Position numbers and translations under genes: made by a program
NCBI GenBank assembly: GCA_025934635.1
Contig: JAICWX010000281.1
Location: forward strand, 1 to 11,119
DNA: 11,119 bases
From: Streptosporangiaceae bacterium
Lineage (GTDB): Bacteria > Actinomycetota > Actinomycetes > Streptosporangiales > Streptosporangiaceae
Reading direction: 5' to 3'
Notes under the pieces: model-generated
Databases searched by the model: none
What the model was told of the DNA's origin: nothing
Seen by the model: the letters and a program-made list of their open reading frames with translations, nothing else
Part shown: in pieces, positions 1-6,606 of the stretch
Layout of the letters: each line of letters opens with the position of its first letter
Position numbering within the stretch: the stretch's first letter is position 1

Positions 1-1
1 C

Positions 2-730
2 CGCGCTGAGGGCGGGGTGGCCCGGATGAGTGACCCGGACATGATCGACGGGATTATCGCGGCGGTGTCGATCCCGGTGATGGCCAAGTGCCGGATCGGG
101 CATTTCGGCGAGGCGCAGGTGCTGCAGGCGATCGGGGTCGACTACATCGACGAGTCCGAGGTGCTCACCCCCGCTGACGAGGCCAACCACGTCGACAAGT
201 GGAAGTTCACCGTGCCGTTTGTCTGCGGCGCCACCAACCTGGGCGAGGCGCTGCGCCGGATCACCGAGGGCGCGGCGATGATCCGCTCCAAGGGCGAGGC
301 GGGCACCGGCAACGTGGTCGAGGCGACCAGGCACATGCGCTCGATCAGGTCGCAGATCGCGCGTCTGTCCGGGCTGCCCGGCGAGGAGCTGTTCACCGCG
401 GCCAAGGAGCTCGGCGCGCCGTATGAGCTGGTCGCGGAGGTGGCGCAGGCGGGCCGGCTGCCGGTCGTGCTGTTCACCGCGGGCGGCATCGCCACCCCGG
501 CCGACGCCGCGCTGATGATGCAGCTCGGTGCCGAGGGCGTGTTCGTCGGCTCGGGCATCTTCAAGTCCGGCGACCCGGCCAAGCGCGCCGCGGCCATCGT
601 GAAGGCCACCACCTTCCACGACGACCCGGATGTTATCGCCAAGGTCTCCCGCGGCCTGGGCGAGGCCATGGTCGGCATCAACCTGGACACCCTCCCGCCG
701 GACCAGCACTACGCCACCCGCGGCTGGTAG
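2..730 (+). CDS. pdxS: PLP synthase subunit PdxS (5'-truncated by window edge)
   Basis: Synthase subunit of the DXP-independent pyridoxal 5'-phosphate pathway. It condenses ribose 5-phosphate, glyceraldehyde 3-phosphate and ammonia supplied by PdxT. The frame is open from base 2 ([12 protein letters not shown]) to TAG at 728-730, so the GTG at 17 is internal and about 52 N-terminal residues lie outside the window. The remaining 242 residues match the family closely. The Schiff-base lysine (B. subtilis K81) is codon 86-88 in VMAK, and the second catalytic lysine (K149) is codon 290-292 in [11 protein letters not shown]. The phosphate-binding [20 protein letters not shown] and [11 protein letters not shown] segments are intact, as is the terminal RGW. 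One oddity is that the residue after the catalytic lysine is Cys ([11 protein letters not shown]), where the common form is KARIGHFVEAQ. Identification is certain from sequence; the start is not visible. Confidence 0.97.
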   Translation, partial: RAEGGVARMSDPDMIDGIIAAVSIPVMAKCRIGHFGEAQVLQAIGVDYIDESEVLTPADEANHVDKWKFTVPFVCGATNLGEALRRITEGAAMIRSKGEAGTGNVVEATRHMRSIRSQIARLSGLPGEELFTAAKELGAPYELVAEVAQAGRLPVVLFTAGGIATPADAALMMQLGAEGVFVGSGIFKSGDPAKRAAAIVKATTFHDDPDVIAKVSRGLGEAMVGINLDTLPPDQHYATRGW

Positions 731-732
731 CG

Positions 733-754
733 CCCCGGGCCCCGAGGCCCGGGG
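733..754 (+). terminator. Hairpin between pdxS and pdxT, possible attenuator or partial terminator
   Basis: CCCCGGGCC (733-741) and GGCCCGGGG (746-754) form a perfect 9-bp all-G/C stem with a 4-nt loop, starting 3 nt after the pdxS stop. A five-T run (777-781) follows only 22 nt later, so it is not a classical intrinsic terminator. In this position it could reduce read-through to pdxT, protect the 3' end of pdxS mRNA, or set PdxS:PdxT expression. The structure is seen; the function is inferred. Confidence 0.4.
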
Positions 755-784
755 AAGATCAGAGCCTGGCCTGGTGTTTTTAGC

Positions 785-791
785 AGGGAGG
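785..791 (+). promoter_or_regulatory. Ribosome binding site of pdxT
   Basis: AGGGAGG lies 4 nt before the ATG at 796. It is a strong Shine-Dalgarno match and fixes the pdxT start. Confidence 0.8.
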
Positions 792-795
792 ACCG

Positions 796-1392
796 ATGGA
801 GCCCGTCGTCGGCGTGCTCGCCCTACAGGGCGACGTGCCTGAGCACCTGCGTGCGCTCGAGGCCGCCGGGGCGACGGCGACGCCGGTCCGCCGCCCGGAG
901 GAATTTAGCCGGCTGGACGGCCTGGTCATCCCCGGCGGGGAGTCGACCACGCTGTGGCGGCTCTCGGTGGCCTTCGAGGTGCTCGAGCCGCTGCGCAAGC
1001 TGATCGGGGAGGGCCTGCCCGCGTTCGGCTCCTGCGCCGGGATGATCATGCTGGCGGACCGGATCGCCGACGGCGCCGAGGGCCAGCAGACTTGCGGCGG
1101 CATCGACATGACCGTCCGCCGGAACGCGTTCGGCCGCCAGGTCGACTCCTTCGAGCGGGACATCACCCTGACCGGGCTGCCCGGCGAAGGCCCGCTCCGC
1201 GCGGTCTTCATCCGGGCTCCCTGGGTGGAGCAGACCGGCCCGGGGGTCAGCGTTCTGGGAACCGACCAGGACACGGGTAGGATCGTCGCCGTCCGGCAAG
1301 GACCGCTGCTGGCCACGGCCTTTCACCCCGAGCTGACCCCGGACCGGCGCATCCATCAGCTATTCGTAGACATCGTGAAGGACAACACATGA
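796..1392 (+). CDS. pdxT: PLP synthase glutaminase subunit PdxT
   Basis: Class I glutamine amidotransferase that hydrolyses glutamine and channels ammonia to PdxS in the cytosolic PLP synthase complex. It is 198 residues long, normal for the family. The N-terminus [15 protein letters not shown] is the typical PdxT opening. GGESTT (about 48-52) is the conserved oxyanion-side motif. The nucleophile is Cys80 in FGSCAGMI, and the His-Glu pair is H177 and E179 in AFHPEL. No catalytic residue is missing. The ATG at 796 is supported by AGGGAGG at 785-791. It follows pdxS by 65 nt, as expected for a pdxST operon, and its last codons overlap yebC by four bases (ATGA, 1389-1392), suggesting translational coupling. 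Very confident. Confidence 0.97.
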   Translation: MEPVVGVLALQGDVPEHLRALEAAGATATPVRRPEEFSRLDGLVIPGGESTTLWRLSVAFEVLEPLRKLIGEGLPAFGSCAGMIMLADRIADGAEGQQTCGGIDMTVRRNAFGRQVDSFERDITLTGLPGEGPLRAVFIRAPWVEQTGPGVSVLGTDQDTGRIVAVRQGPLLATAFHPELTPDRRIHQLFVDIVKDNT

Positions 1393-2156
1393 GCGGCCAC
1401 TCCAAGTGGGCGACCACTAAGCACAAGAAGGCGCTGGTTGACGCCAGGCGCGGCAAGATGTTCGCCAAGCTGATCAAGAACGTCGAGGTCGCCGCGCGCA
1501 CCGGCGGCGGGGACCCGGCGGGCAACCCGACGCTGTACGACGCCATCACCAAGGCCAAGAAGAGCTCGGTGCCGAACGACAACATCGACCGGGCCGTCCG
1601 CCGCGGCAGCGGGGCCGAGGCCGGCGGCGCCCAGTACGAGAACATCACCTACGAGGGCTACGGCCCCGGTGGTGTCGCGGTGCTGGTGCAGTGCCTGACC
1701 GACAACAGGAACCGGGCCGCCTCGGACGTGCGCGTCGCGTTCACCCGCAACGGCGGCTCGATGGCCGACCCCGGCTCGGTGTCCTACCTGTTCCACCGCA
1801 AGGGCGTGATCGTGGTGGATAAGAGGGGGGGAGGGGAGGTGGGTGGGGTCACCGAGGACGACGTGCTGACCGCGGTGCTCGACGCGGGCGCCGAGGAGGT
1901 CAATGACCTCGGCGAGTCCTTCGAGGTGGTGTCCGAGGCGACCGACCTGGTGACCGCGCGCACCGCGCTGCAGGACGCCGGGATCGACTACGACTCCGCC
2001 GACGTGGCCTTCCTGCCCAGCGTCGAGATCGACCTGGACGAGGACCAGGCCAGGAAGGTGTTCCGGCTGATCGAGGCGCTCGAGGACTCCGACGACGTGC
2101 AGGACGTGTACGCCAACTACTCGGTGACCGACGACGTCATGGAGAAGCTCGGCTGA
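1389..2156 (+). CDS. yebC: YebC/TACO1-family protein
   Basis: Cytosolic YebC/PmpR/TACO1-family protein. Members were long annotated as transcriptional regulators; more recent work links the family to translation, including relief of stalling at proline-rich stretches. The role here is inferred from family only. The N-terminus [14 protein letters not shown] is the hallmark. Domain I covers about residues 1-80 ([15 protein letters not shown]), followed by [34 protein letters not shown] and a C-terminal segment ending [10 protein letters not shown]. Length is 255 residues, slightly long. The extra length is at about residues 145-153, where actinobacterial homologs as I recall them have only a short loop: this one has K-R-G-G-G-E-V-G-G, encoded by a run of G-rich codons (1824-1848). 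The ATG at 1389 overlaps the pdxT stop and has GAAGGA at 1377-1382. It lies upstream of ruvC, a common neighbourhood for this family. Confidence 0.95.
   Translation: MSGHSKWATTKHKKALVDARRGKMFAKLIKNVEVAARTGGGDPAGNPTLYDAITKAKKSSVPNDNIDRAVRRGSGAEAGGAQYENITYEGYGPGGVAVLVQCLTDNRNRAASDVRVAFTRNGGSMADPGSVSYLFHRKGVIVVDKRGGGEVGGVTEDDVLTAVLDAGAEEVNDLGESFEVVSEATDLVTARTALQDAGIDYDSADVAFLPSVEIDLDEDQARKVFRLIEALEDSDDVQDVYANYSVTDDVMEKLG
1825..1848 (+). other. G-quadruplex-type motif inside yebC
   Basis: Four G tracts of at least three lie on the coding strand: G7 (1825-1831), G4 (1833-1836), G3 (1841-1843) and G4 (1845-1848), separated by 1-, 4- and 1-nt loops. This fits the standard G3+N1-7 quadruplex pattern. 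It encodes the Gly-rich loop of YebC. Codon use is unlike the flanks, with AGG, GGG, GGA, GGG and GGG in close succession where GGC dominates elsewhere. Folding in DNA or mRNA is inferred, not shown. Confidence 0.6.
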
Positions 2157-2164
2157 CCGCTGAC

Positions 2165-2251
2165 GTGATCATCCGCCCGCTCGCCCCGGACTTCGGCTGG
2201 GATCAGCACGACGACCTGGTCGCGCGCGCCTTCGGGCCGGGCGAATTCTGA
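2165..2251 (+). pseudogene. Vestigial N-terminus of an Eis-like acetyltransferase, or a 28-codon upstream ORF
   Basis: A GTG-initiated frame of 28 codons ends at TGA 2249-2251, between yebC and the acetyltransferase gene. Its residues 1-24 (starting VIIRPLAPD, ending ARAFG) align without gaps to residues 8-31 of the next protein (LEIRLLGPD to ERAFG), with 11 of 24 identical: I, R, L, P, D, D, L, R, A, F and G. It is in the same reading frame as that gene, and its stop is followed by one codon (GCC) and then the ATG at 2255. The simplest reading is a decayed tandem copy of the GNAT N-terminus. Alternatively it is translated and the downstream gene starts by termination-reinitiation. No good Shine-Dalgarno lies in front of the GTG. 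The similarity is seen; origin and expression are inferred. Confidence 0.5.
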
Positions 2252-2254
2252 GCC

Positions 2255-3499
2255 ATGGCCGACGCACCCGCTGACCTGGAGATCCGGCTGCTCGGGCCGG
2301 ACGACGACCCCGCGCCTCAGCTCGACCTGGCGGAACGAGCCTTCGGTGCCGTCCCGGCGGCCGAGCGTGAGAGCCGGCTCCGGGCGCTGCCCGGGCAGCT
2401 GGCTTCGGGCCGGATCCTGGGCGTCTTCGCCGGCCGCCAGCCCGCGGCCAGCGCCTCCTTCCACGACATGCGGCAATGGTGGCACGGCCGCCCGGTGCCG
2501 ATGGCCGGCGTGGCCGGGGTCATGGTGGCGCCGGAGTGTCGCGGCCGGGGCGTCGGCCGCCGGATGATGACCGCCCTCCTCGACGAGATCGCGGCGCGCG
2601 GCTACCCGCTGTCGGCGCTGTATCCCGCGACGATGCCGCTGTACCGGTCGCTGGGCTGGGAACTGGCCGGCGCCAGGGACACCGTGGTCATCCCGGCCCG
2701 GTCGCTGCGCGGCCTGACCCCGCCCGACGACCTAGCGCCCGGTGACCTGCCGCCCGGCCGGGTCCCTGATCCCGGGCCCGGGCCCGGACTGCGCCGGGCC
2801 GGCCCCGCCGACGCCGGCACCGTGATCGCCATGCTCGGCCGGGTCCATCAGGCTGCCCGCGACTGCGGCCCGATCACCCGGGACGCGGCCATGGTGGCGC
2901 AGTGGCTCGCGGACCCGGACCTCTACGCCTACCTGGCCGGCGACGGCTTCCTGGCCTACCACTGGCACCACCGGAACCACGACCTGTTCGTGGAGTGCGC
3001 CGAGGCGGTGTCGGCGCAGACCGTCCGGGCGTTCTGGACGCATGTCGGCTCCTACGCCTCGATGGCCGAGAAGATCTATGCCCGGACCAGTGCGGCCAGC
3101 GCGATCTGGTGGCTCACGGGCGAACGCGACGTCGACATCGAGCACCGGTCGCGGTGGATGCTCCGGGTCGTCGACGCGCCCGCGGCCATCGCCGCCCGCG
3201 GCTTCCCCGGGGCGGTCTCAGCCCGCGCCCCGCTGCACATCATCGACGGTGCCCGGCCCGCTCAGGCCGGCCGCTGGGAACTGGCCGTGGCCGGCGGCGC
3301 CGGCGCCCTGACGCCGTCCGGGCCCGCCCCGGCCGGCGGCGAGCTGACCCTGGGCGCGCGCGGGCTGGCCGCGCTGTACGCCGGAACCCCGGTCGGCGCG
3401 CTGCGGCAGGCCGGGCTGGCCGCCGGCGGGACACCCGGCGGCGACGAGGCCCTGGACGCGGCATTCGCCGCCACCCCCTACATGCTCGACGCCTATTGA
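2255..3499 (+). CDS. Eis-like GNAT N-acetyltransferase
   Basis: Probable cytosolic acetyl-CoA-dependent N-acetyltransferase of the Eis type (multi-acetylating GNAT plus SCP2-like domain). It is 414 residues, close to the roughly 400 of Mycobacterium Eis. The first GNAT domain spans about 8-150, with [18 protein letters not shown] (89-105) as the acetyl-CoA pyrophosphate motif, and Tyr130 in PLYRSLGWE at the place of the Eis catalytic tyrosine. A Pro/Gly linker (about 155-180) leads to a second GNAT-like domain (about 180-290), then a C-terminal domain entered through [19 protein letters not shown]. The chain ends in an aromatic residue (PYMLDAY). In Eis the C-terminal carboxylate takes part in catalysis, so this end looks preserved. 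No clear Shine-Dalgarno precedes the ATG, which lies 3 nt after the stop of the vestigial copy upstream. Its substrate cannot be read from the sequence. The name eis is withheld because this may be a paralog. Confidence 0.85.
   Translation: MADAPADLEIRLLGPDDDPAPQLDLAERAFGAVPAAERESRLRALPGQLASGRILGVFAGRQPAASASFHDMRQWWHGRPVPMAGVAGVMVAPECRGRGVGRRMMTALLDEIAARGYPLSALYPATMPLYRSLGWELAGARDTVVIPARSLRGLTPPDDLAPGDLPPGRVPDPGPGPGLRRAGPADAGTVIAMLGRVHQAARDCGPITRDAAMVAQWLADPDLYAYLAGDGFLAYHWHHRNHDLFVECAEAVSAQTVRAFWTHVGSYASMAEKIYARTSAASAIWWLTGERDVDIEHRSRWMLRVVDAPAAIAARGFPGAVSARAPLHIIDGARPAQAGRWELAVAGGAGALTPSGPAPAGGELTLGARGLAALYAGTPVGALRQAGLAAGGTPGGDEALDAAFAATPYMLDAY
2771..2787 (+). repeat. Self-complementary CCCGGG repeat in the GNAT linker
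   Basis: Nearly three tandem CCCGGG units, each a palindrome, encode alternating Pro-Gly in the linker between the two GNAT lobes. The tract can fold on itself and is a likely slippage site. It keeps the frame. Confidence 0.6.
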
Positions 3500-3543
3500 C
3501 GGACACGCCGCCGGCGTTGCGCCCCGCACCGCCCGCGGGCCGG

Positions 3544-3549
3544 TATGTT
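3544..3549 (+). promoter_or_regulatory. Candidate -10 element for ruvC
   Basis: TATGTT fits the TAnnnT pattern of actinobacterial -10 boxes. It overlaps the first GTTCG half-site next to the SOS box, so LexA bound just downstream would block it. No -35 at a good distance is visible: TTGCGC at 3517-3522 would give a 21-nt spacer. Weak evidence alone. Confidence 0.35.
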
Positions 3550-3554
3550 CGACA

Positions 3555-3568
3555 CGAACAGATGTTCG
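3555..3568 (+). promoter_or_regulatory. LexA-binding SOS box upstream of ruvC
   Basis: CGAAC-AGAT-GTTCG has perfect inverted arms with the N4 spacer of the Gram-positive/actinobacterial SOS box (CGAAC-N4-GTTCG). It lies in the gap before ruvCAB, 59 nt upstream of the GTG start. ruvC is a known LexA target in mycobacteria. Additional half-sites flank it: GTTCG at 3547-3551 and CGAAC at 3569-3573. The site is clear in sequence; regulation is inferred. Confidence 0.85.
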
Positions 3569-3615
3569 CGAACCAGACCGGCAAACCTCAGATTGACAGA
3601 CTCGGATCGACAGAC

Positions 3616-3619
3616 GGAG
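3616..3619 (+). promoter_or_regulatory. Ribosome binding site of ruvC
   Basis: GGAG lies 8 nt before the GTG at 3628. It supports that start over the in-frame GTG at 3661, which falls inside the first beta strand and would leave no spacing to any purine-rich site. Confidence 0.6.
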
Positions 3620-3627
3620 AGCGCCTG

Positions 3628-4179
3628 GTGGGCTTGTCATACGCGCGCAGCCCGATCCGGGTGCTAGGGGTCGATCCCGGGCTGACCAGGTGCGGCATCG
3701 GGGTGGTCGAGGGATCGCCGGGCCGGGCGCTGGCCATGATCCGGGTCGGGGTCATCAGGACGGCGGCCGGCGAGGACATCGCCACCCGGCTGCTCGCCAT
3801 CGAGACCGGAATCGAGGCCTGGCTGGATGACTGCCGTCCCGACGCGGTCGCCGTGGAGCGGGTGTTCAGCCAGCAGAACCTGCGCACGGTGATGGGCACG
3901 GCCCAGGCCAGCGCGGTCGCGATCGTCTGCGCGGCGCGCCGCGGGCTGCCCGTGGCCCTGCATACCCCCAGCGAGGTCAAGGCGGCCGTCACCGGCAGCG
4001 GCCGGGCGGACAAGGCCCAGGTCACAGCGATGGTGACCCGGCTGCTGCGGCTCGCGGACCCGCCGCGCCCGGCCGATGCGGCCGACGCGCTGGCGCTGGC
4101 GATCTGTCATATCTGGCGTGGCGGCGGCGAGGGACTGCGCCAGGCCGCCCTGACCGCCCGAGGAAGGAGCGCGTCATGA
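3628..4179 (+). CDS. ruvC: Holliday junction endodeoxyribonuclease RuvC
   Basis: Homodimeric nuclease that resolves Holliday junctions by paired symmetric nicks, working with RuvAB in recombinational repair. With the GTG at 3628 it has 183 residues, the usual length. The four metal-binding acidic residues are present: D16 in [12 protein letters not shown]77 in VERVFSQQN, and D150 and D153 in [22 protein letters not shown] (91-98) and [21 protein letters not shown] (112-132) are also typical. GGAG at 3616-3619 supports the chosen start; many homologs begin a few residues later, at the MRVLGVDPG position. It is the first gene after a 128-nt gap with an SOS box, so it likely heads a damage-inducible ruvCAB unit. 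It overlaps ruvA by ATGA (4176-4179). The frame stays open far upstream, but that is GC-driven shadow of the acetyltransferase gene. Confidence 0.96.
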   Translation: MGLSYARSPIRVLGVDPGLTRCGIGVVEGSPGRALAMIRVGVIRTAAGEDIATRLLAIETGIEAWLDDCRPDAVAVERVFSQQNLRTVMGTAQASAVAIVCAARRGLPVALHTPSEVKAAVTGSGRADKAQVTAMVTRLLRLADPPRPADAADALALAICHIWRGGGEGLRQAALTARGRSAS

Positions 4180-4796
4180 TCGCTCATCTGCGCGGCACGG
4201 TGGCCGGAGTGGCGCCGGACGGCGCCGTCATCGAGGTCGGCGGGGTAGGGATGCGCGTCCAGTGCACCCCGGGTACCCTGGCCACGCTCAGGCCGGGAGA
4301 GTCCGCGCAGGTCGCCACCTCGCTGGTGGTCAGGGAGGACTCGCTCACCCTGTTCGGCTTCTCCTCCGAGGACGAGCGGAACGTCTTCGAGCTGCTGCAG
4401 ACGGCCAGCGGCGTCGGGCCCCGGCTGGCGCTGGCCATGCTGGCCGTGCACAGCCCGGACGCGCTGCGCCGCGCCGTCTCGGCCGAGGACCTCCGCACGC
4501 TGACCATGGTCCCCGGCATCGGCCAGAAAGGGGCGCAGCGGATCGTGCTCGAGCTGAAGGACCGGCTGGGGCCGCCCGGCGATGCCGCCCTGCCGGGGAC
4601 CAGGCCGGCCGCCCGTGTGCCGTCCTGGCGCGACCAGGTCCAGTCCGGCCTGGTCAACCTGGGCTGGCCGGCCCGCGACGCCGACCAGGCGATCGCGGCC
4701 CTGGAGGAGGAGGGCCTGATCACCGCCGACGGCGGCGAGGAGGTCAGCGTGGCCACCGTGCTGCGGGCCGCCCTGCGCAAGTTGAGTAAGCAGTAG
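4176..4796 (+). CDS. ruvA: Holliday junction DNA helicase subunit RuvA
   Basis: Tetrameric junction-binding protein that holds the four-way DNA in a square-planar form and loads the RuvB motor rings. It is 206 residues, normal. The N-terminal OB-fold domain (about 1-64) opens with MIAHLRGTV and ends [12 protein letters not shown]. Two helix-hairpin-helix motifs follow: [13 protein letters not shown] (about 77-89) and [21 protein letters not shown] (about 112-132). After a Pro/Ala linker (133-150), the C-terminal RuvB-binding three-helix domain (about 152-206) ends in ALRKLSKQ. The ATG at 4176 overlaps the ruvC stop and has AAGGAG at 4164-4169, six bases away, one of the strongest ribosome binding sites in the window. 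It is co-transcribed with ruvC and ruvB by position. Confidence 0.97.
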   Translation: MIAHLRGTVAGVAPDGAVIEVGGVGMRVQCTPGTLATLRPGESAQVATSLVVREDSLTLFGFSSEDERNVFELLQTASGVGPRLALAMLAVHSPDALRRAVSAEDLRTLTMVPGIGQKGAQRIVLELKDRLGPPGDAALPGTRPAARVPSWRDQVQSGLVNLGWPARDADQAIAALEEEGLITADGGEEVSVATVLRAALRKLSKQ

Positions 4797-4801
4797 CGGT
4801 G

Positions 4802-5902
4802 ATGACCGAGGACGAGGCCCTGCGCCGGGCCGAGGAAGCCGAGCTGGCCGCGCGCCGCGCGCGGCCGGGGGATGAGCGCGACGGGGTGGTTTCCCCGCTG
4901 GCGGACGCGGACGAGCGGGTCATCGAGAGCGCGCTGCGGCCCAAGCGGCTCACCGACTTCACCGGCCAGGCGCGGGTACGCGAGCAGCTGTCACTGATCC
5001 TGACCAGCGCGCTGCGGCGCGGACGGCCGCCGGATCACGTGCTGCTGGCCGGGCCGCCCGGCCTGGGCAAGACCACGATCGCGATGATCGTCGCGGCCGA
5101 GCTCGGCGCGCCGCTGCGCATCACCAGCGGGCCGGCCATCGAGCGCTCCGGCGACCTCGCGGCCGTGCTGTCCACGCTCAGCGAGGGCGAGGTGATCTTC
5201 ATCGACGAGATCCACCGCCTGGCCCGGCCCGCCGAGGAGATGCTCTACCTGGCGATGGAGGACTTCCGCGTCGACGTGGTCATCGGCAAGGGCCCCGGCG
5301 CGACCGCGATCCCGCTCGACATCGCGCCGTTCACGCTGGTCGGGGCGACCACCCGGGCCGGGCTGCTGCCCGCTCCGCTGCGGGACCGGTTCGGCTTCAC
5401 CGCGCACCTGGACTTCTACCAGCCGGAGGAGCTCGAGATCATCATCCGCCGCTCGGCTGGCCTGCTGGGAGTGACGCTCACCGACGAGGGCGCGACCGAG
5501 CTCTCTACCCGGTCGCGCGGCACGCCCAGGATCGCGAACCGGCTGCTGCGCCGGGTGCGCGACTACGCTGAGGTCCGCGCCGACGGCGTGGTCACCCTGG
5601 AGATCGCCCGGACCGCGCTGGAAATCTACGAGGTGGACGAGCACGGACTGGACCGCCTCGACCGCGGCGTGCTCGAGGCGGTGGTCCGCCGGTTCGGCGG
5701 CGGGCCGGTCGGCCTGTCCACCCTGGCGGTGTCACTAGGCGAAGAGGCCGAGACCGTCGAGGTGGTGGCGGAGCCATTCCTGGTGCGGCGCGGCCTGCTG
5801 GCGCGGACCCCGCGCGGCCGGGTCGCGACCGCGGCGGGCTGGGCGCACCTGGGTCTCGAGCCTCCCGCGGCGCTGGCCGAGCCGCCGGGCCTGTTCGACT
5901 AG
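4802..5902 (+). CDS. ruvB: Holliday junction branch migration ATPase RuvB
   Basis: Hexameric AAA+ motor that pumps DNA through the RuvA-junction complex. From ATG 4802 it has 366 residues; GTG 4799 would add one residue and is equally possible. Walker A is GPPGLGKT (84-91), Walker B is IFIDE (132-136) followed by IHR, and sensor 1 is VGATTRAG (180-187). The arginine-finger segment is LRDRFGF (193-199) and sensor 2 is [18 protein letters not shown] (239-256). The winged-helix DNA-binding domain runs from about 280, with [17 protein letters not shown] and a [16 protein letters not shown] wing. A charged Glu/Arg-rich N-terminal extension (1-40) precedes the core, as in other actinobacteria. No good Shine-Dalgarno is visible, and the start lies 2-5 nt after the ruvA stop, so translation probably depends on coupling to ruvA. 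Confidence 0.97.
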   Translation: MTEDEALRRAEEAELAARRARPGDERDGVVSPLADADERVIESALRPKRLTDFTGQARVREQLSLILTSALRRGRPPDHVLLAGPPGLGKTTIAMIVAAELGAPLRITSGPAIERSGDLAAVLSTLSEGEVIFIDEIHRLARPAEEMLYLAMEDFRVDVVIGKGPGATAIPLDIAPFTLVGATTRAGLLPAPLRDRFGFTAHLDFYQPEELEIIIRRSAGLLGVTLTDEGATELSTRSRGTPRIANRLLRRVRDYAEVRADGVVTLEIARTALEIYEVDEHGLDRLDRGVLEAVVRRFGGGPVGLSTLAVSLGEEAETVEVVAEPFLVRRGLLARTPRGRVATAAGWAHLGLEPPAALAEPPGLFD

Positions 5903-5934
5903 CCCGGTTGAACTAACCTTTTCTGTGACCGGGC
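5902..5934 (+). terminator. Possible weak terminator after ruvB
   Basis: GCCCGGT (5902-5908, including the last base of the ruvB stop) pairs with ACCGGGC (5928-5934) across a 19-nt loop that contains TTTTCT. A smaller alternative, GGTT-N5-AACC (5906-5918) followed by TTTT, lies inside it. Either could end ruvCAB transcription, but both are weak. Confidence 0.3.
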
Positions 5935-5979
5935 AAGATCGCGCCGATGTCACGATCACGCCCAAAAACTCGTAGCCTG

Positions 5980-6008
5980 TTGGTGCGCGGTCAAAGCGCG
6001 GTTAAACT
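5980..6008 (+). promoter_or_regulatory. Candidate promoter for yajC-secD-secF
   Basis: TTGGTG (5980-5985) and TAAACT (6003-6008, TAnnnT type) are separated by exactly 17 nt, in a locally less GC-rich gap in front of yajC. The start point would fall near 6014-6016, giving a leader of about 60 nt. It is a pattern match to a housekeeping sigma promoter only. Confidence 0.45.
5985..6006 (+). repeat. 11-nt tandem direct repeat in the yajC promoter region
   Basis: GCGCGGTCAAA (5985-5995) is followed directly by GCGCGGTTAAA (5996-6006), identical at 10 of 11 positions. The second copy contributes most of the candidate -10 box, so the repeat may have made the promoter or may bind a regulator on one face of the helix (one-turn spacing). 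Confidence 0.55.
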
Positions 6009-6012
6009 TCGG

Positions 6013-6058
6013 CAGTTGGTCGTTGGCCTCGCCACGACCGTGCTCGCAGAACCAACTG
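6013..6058 (+). promoter_or_regulatory. Stem-loop in the yajC 5' leader
   Basis: CAGTTGGT (6013-6020) and ACCAACTG (6051-6058) form a perfect 8-bp stem around a 30-nt loop. An alternative inner stem, GTCGT(t)GG (6019-6026) with CCACGAC (6032-6038), shares bases with it, so the two could compete. The 3' arm touches the yajC Shine-Dalgarno GGAAGGA (6058-6064). Confidence 0.45.
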
Positions 6059-6074
6059 GAAGGATGCCCCGCTC

Positions 6075-6548
6075 ATGGGGATTAGTGCAGCCGCCGAGGC
6101 GGCCACCAAATCGTCAGGAAGCTCGCTGACGTTCCCGATCCTGATCGTGCTCGTCTTCGTCGGCTTCTACTTCCTGATGATCAGGCCCCAGCGGCGCCGT
6201 CAGCAGCAGGTCCAGCAGCAGCAGAAGACCGTCGCCCCCGGCGCCCAGGTCCGCACCACGGCCGGCATGTACGCCACGGTGGTGGAGGTCGACGGCGACG
6301 ACGTCGTGCTTGAGGTCGCCCCCGGCGTGGAGGTCCGCTACCTCAAGCGCGCCATCATGGAGGTCATCACCCCCGGCGATGAACAGGCCGAGGCGCCCGA
6401 GGCCGACGAGTTCGACGAGCCCGAGGACGTCCACGACGAGGAAACCGACGGAACCTCCGGGGACTCCGGCGGCGTTAAGTCAGCTGAGGAAGGTCTCGCG
6501 GACTCTCACGACGGTCTGGCCAAGTCCGACAAGGGCAACGTGCACTGA
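6075..6548 (+). CDS. yajC: Sec translocon accessory subunit YajC
   Basis: Small single-span inner-membrane protein that associates with SecD and SecF and, through them, with SecYEG. It is 157 residues. After a short Ala/Ser-rich N-terminus, one hydrophobic helix (about 18-36, FPILIVLVFVGFYFLMI) is followed by the family signature MIRPQRRRQ, which marks the cytosolic side, then a Gln-rich segment (QQQVQQQQ). The conserved soluble domain runs about 52-100 (APGAQVRTTAGMYATVVEV). The C-terminal tail (about 101-157) is strongly acidic and low complexity, with many Asp and Glu, longer than the E. coli protein and probably disordered. The ATG at 6075 has GGAAGGA at 6058-6064; the nearer ATG at 6064 is in another frame and stops quickly. 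It heads the yajC-secD-secF block. Confidence 0.93.
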   Translation: MGISAAAEAATKSSGSSLTFPILIVLVFVGFYFLMIRPQRRRQQQVQQQQKTVAPGAQVRTTAGMYATVVEVDGDDVVLEVAPGVEVRYLKRAIMEVITPGDEQAEAPEADEFDEPEDVHDEETDGTSGDSGGVKSAEEGLADSHDGLAKSDKGNVH

Positions 6549-6586
6549 GCCGTCGGCTGGCGTGAGGGCTTTTACGGGCAACGGCT
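6548..6586 (+). other. Inverted repeat in the yajC-secD gap
   Basis: AGCCGT (6548-6553) and ACGGCT (6581-6586) pair perfectly across 27 nt, enclosing a TTTT run. The stem is short and the loop long. It might fine-tune SecD relative to YajC, but chance occurrence is likely. Confidence 0.2.
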
Positions 6587-6606
6587 GATCTAAGACAGGC
6601 GGAGAA

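Noticed and set aside
731..795. PLP- or thiamine-type riboswitch between pdxS and pdxT
   Set aside because: The gap is only 65 nt with a single simple hairpin and has no conserved riboswitch core that I recognise.
1825..1831. G7 homopolymer in yebC as a frameshift
   Set aside because: The frame continues into a fully conserved C-terminus, so the gene is intact as written. An in-frame error remains possible but not visible.
3593..3598. Perfect TTGACA resembling a -35 box before ruvC
   Set aside because: No -10 lies at 16-19 nt (the place is occupied by the GGAG ribosome binding site), and a start point there would fall at the ruvC start codon.
2902..3627. In-frame upstream extension of ruvC through the acetyltransferase gene
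   Set aside because: The extension is Arg/Gly-rich nonsense antiparallel in character to known RuvC proteins. GTG 3628 has a ribosome binding site and gives the normal family length.
6064..6066. ATG just after GGAAGG as an alternative yajC start
   Set aside because: It is out of frame with yajC, overlaps the Shine-Dalgarno and its frame stops after about 20 codons.
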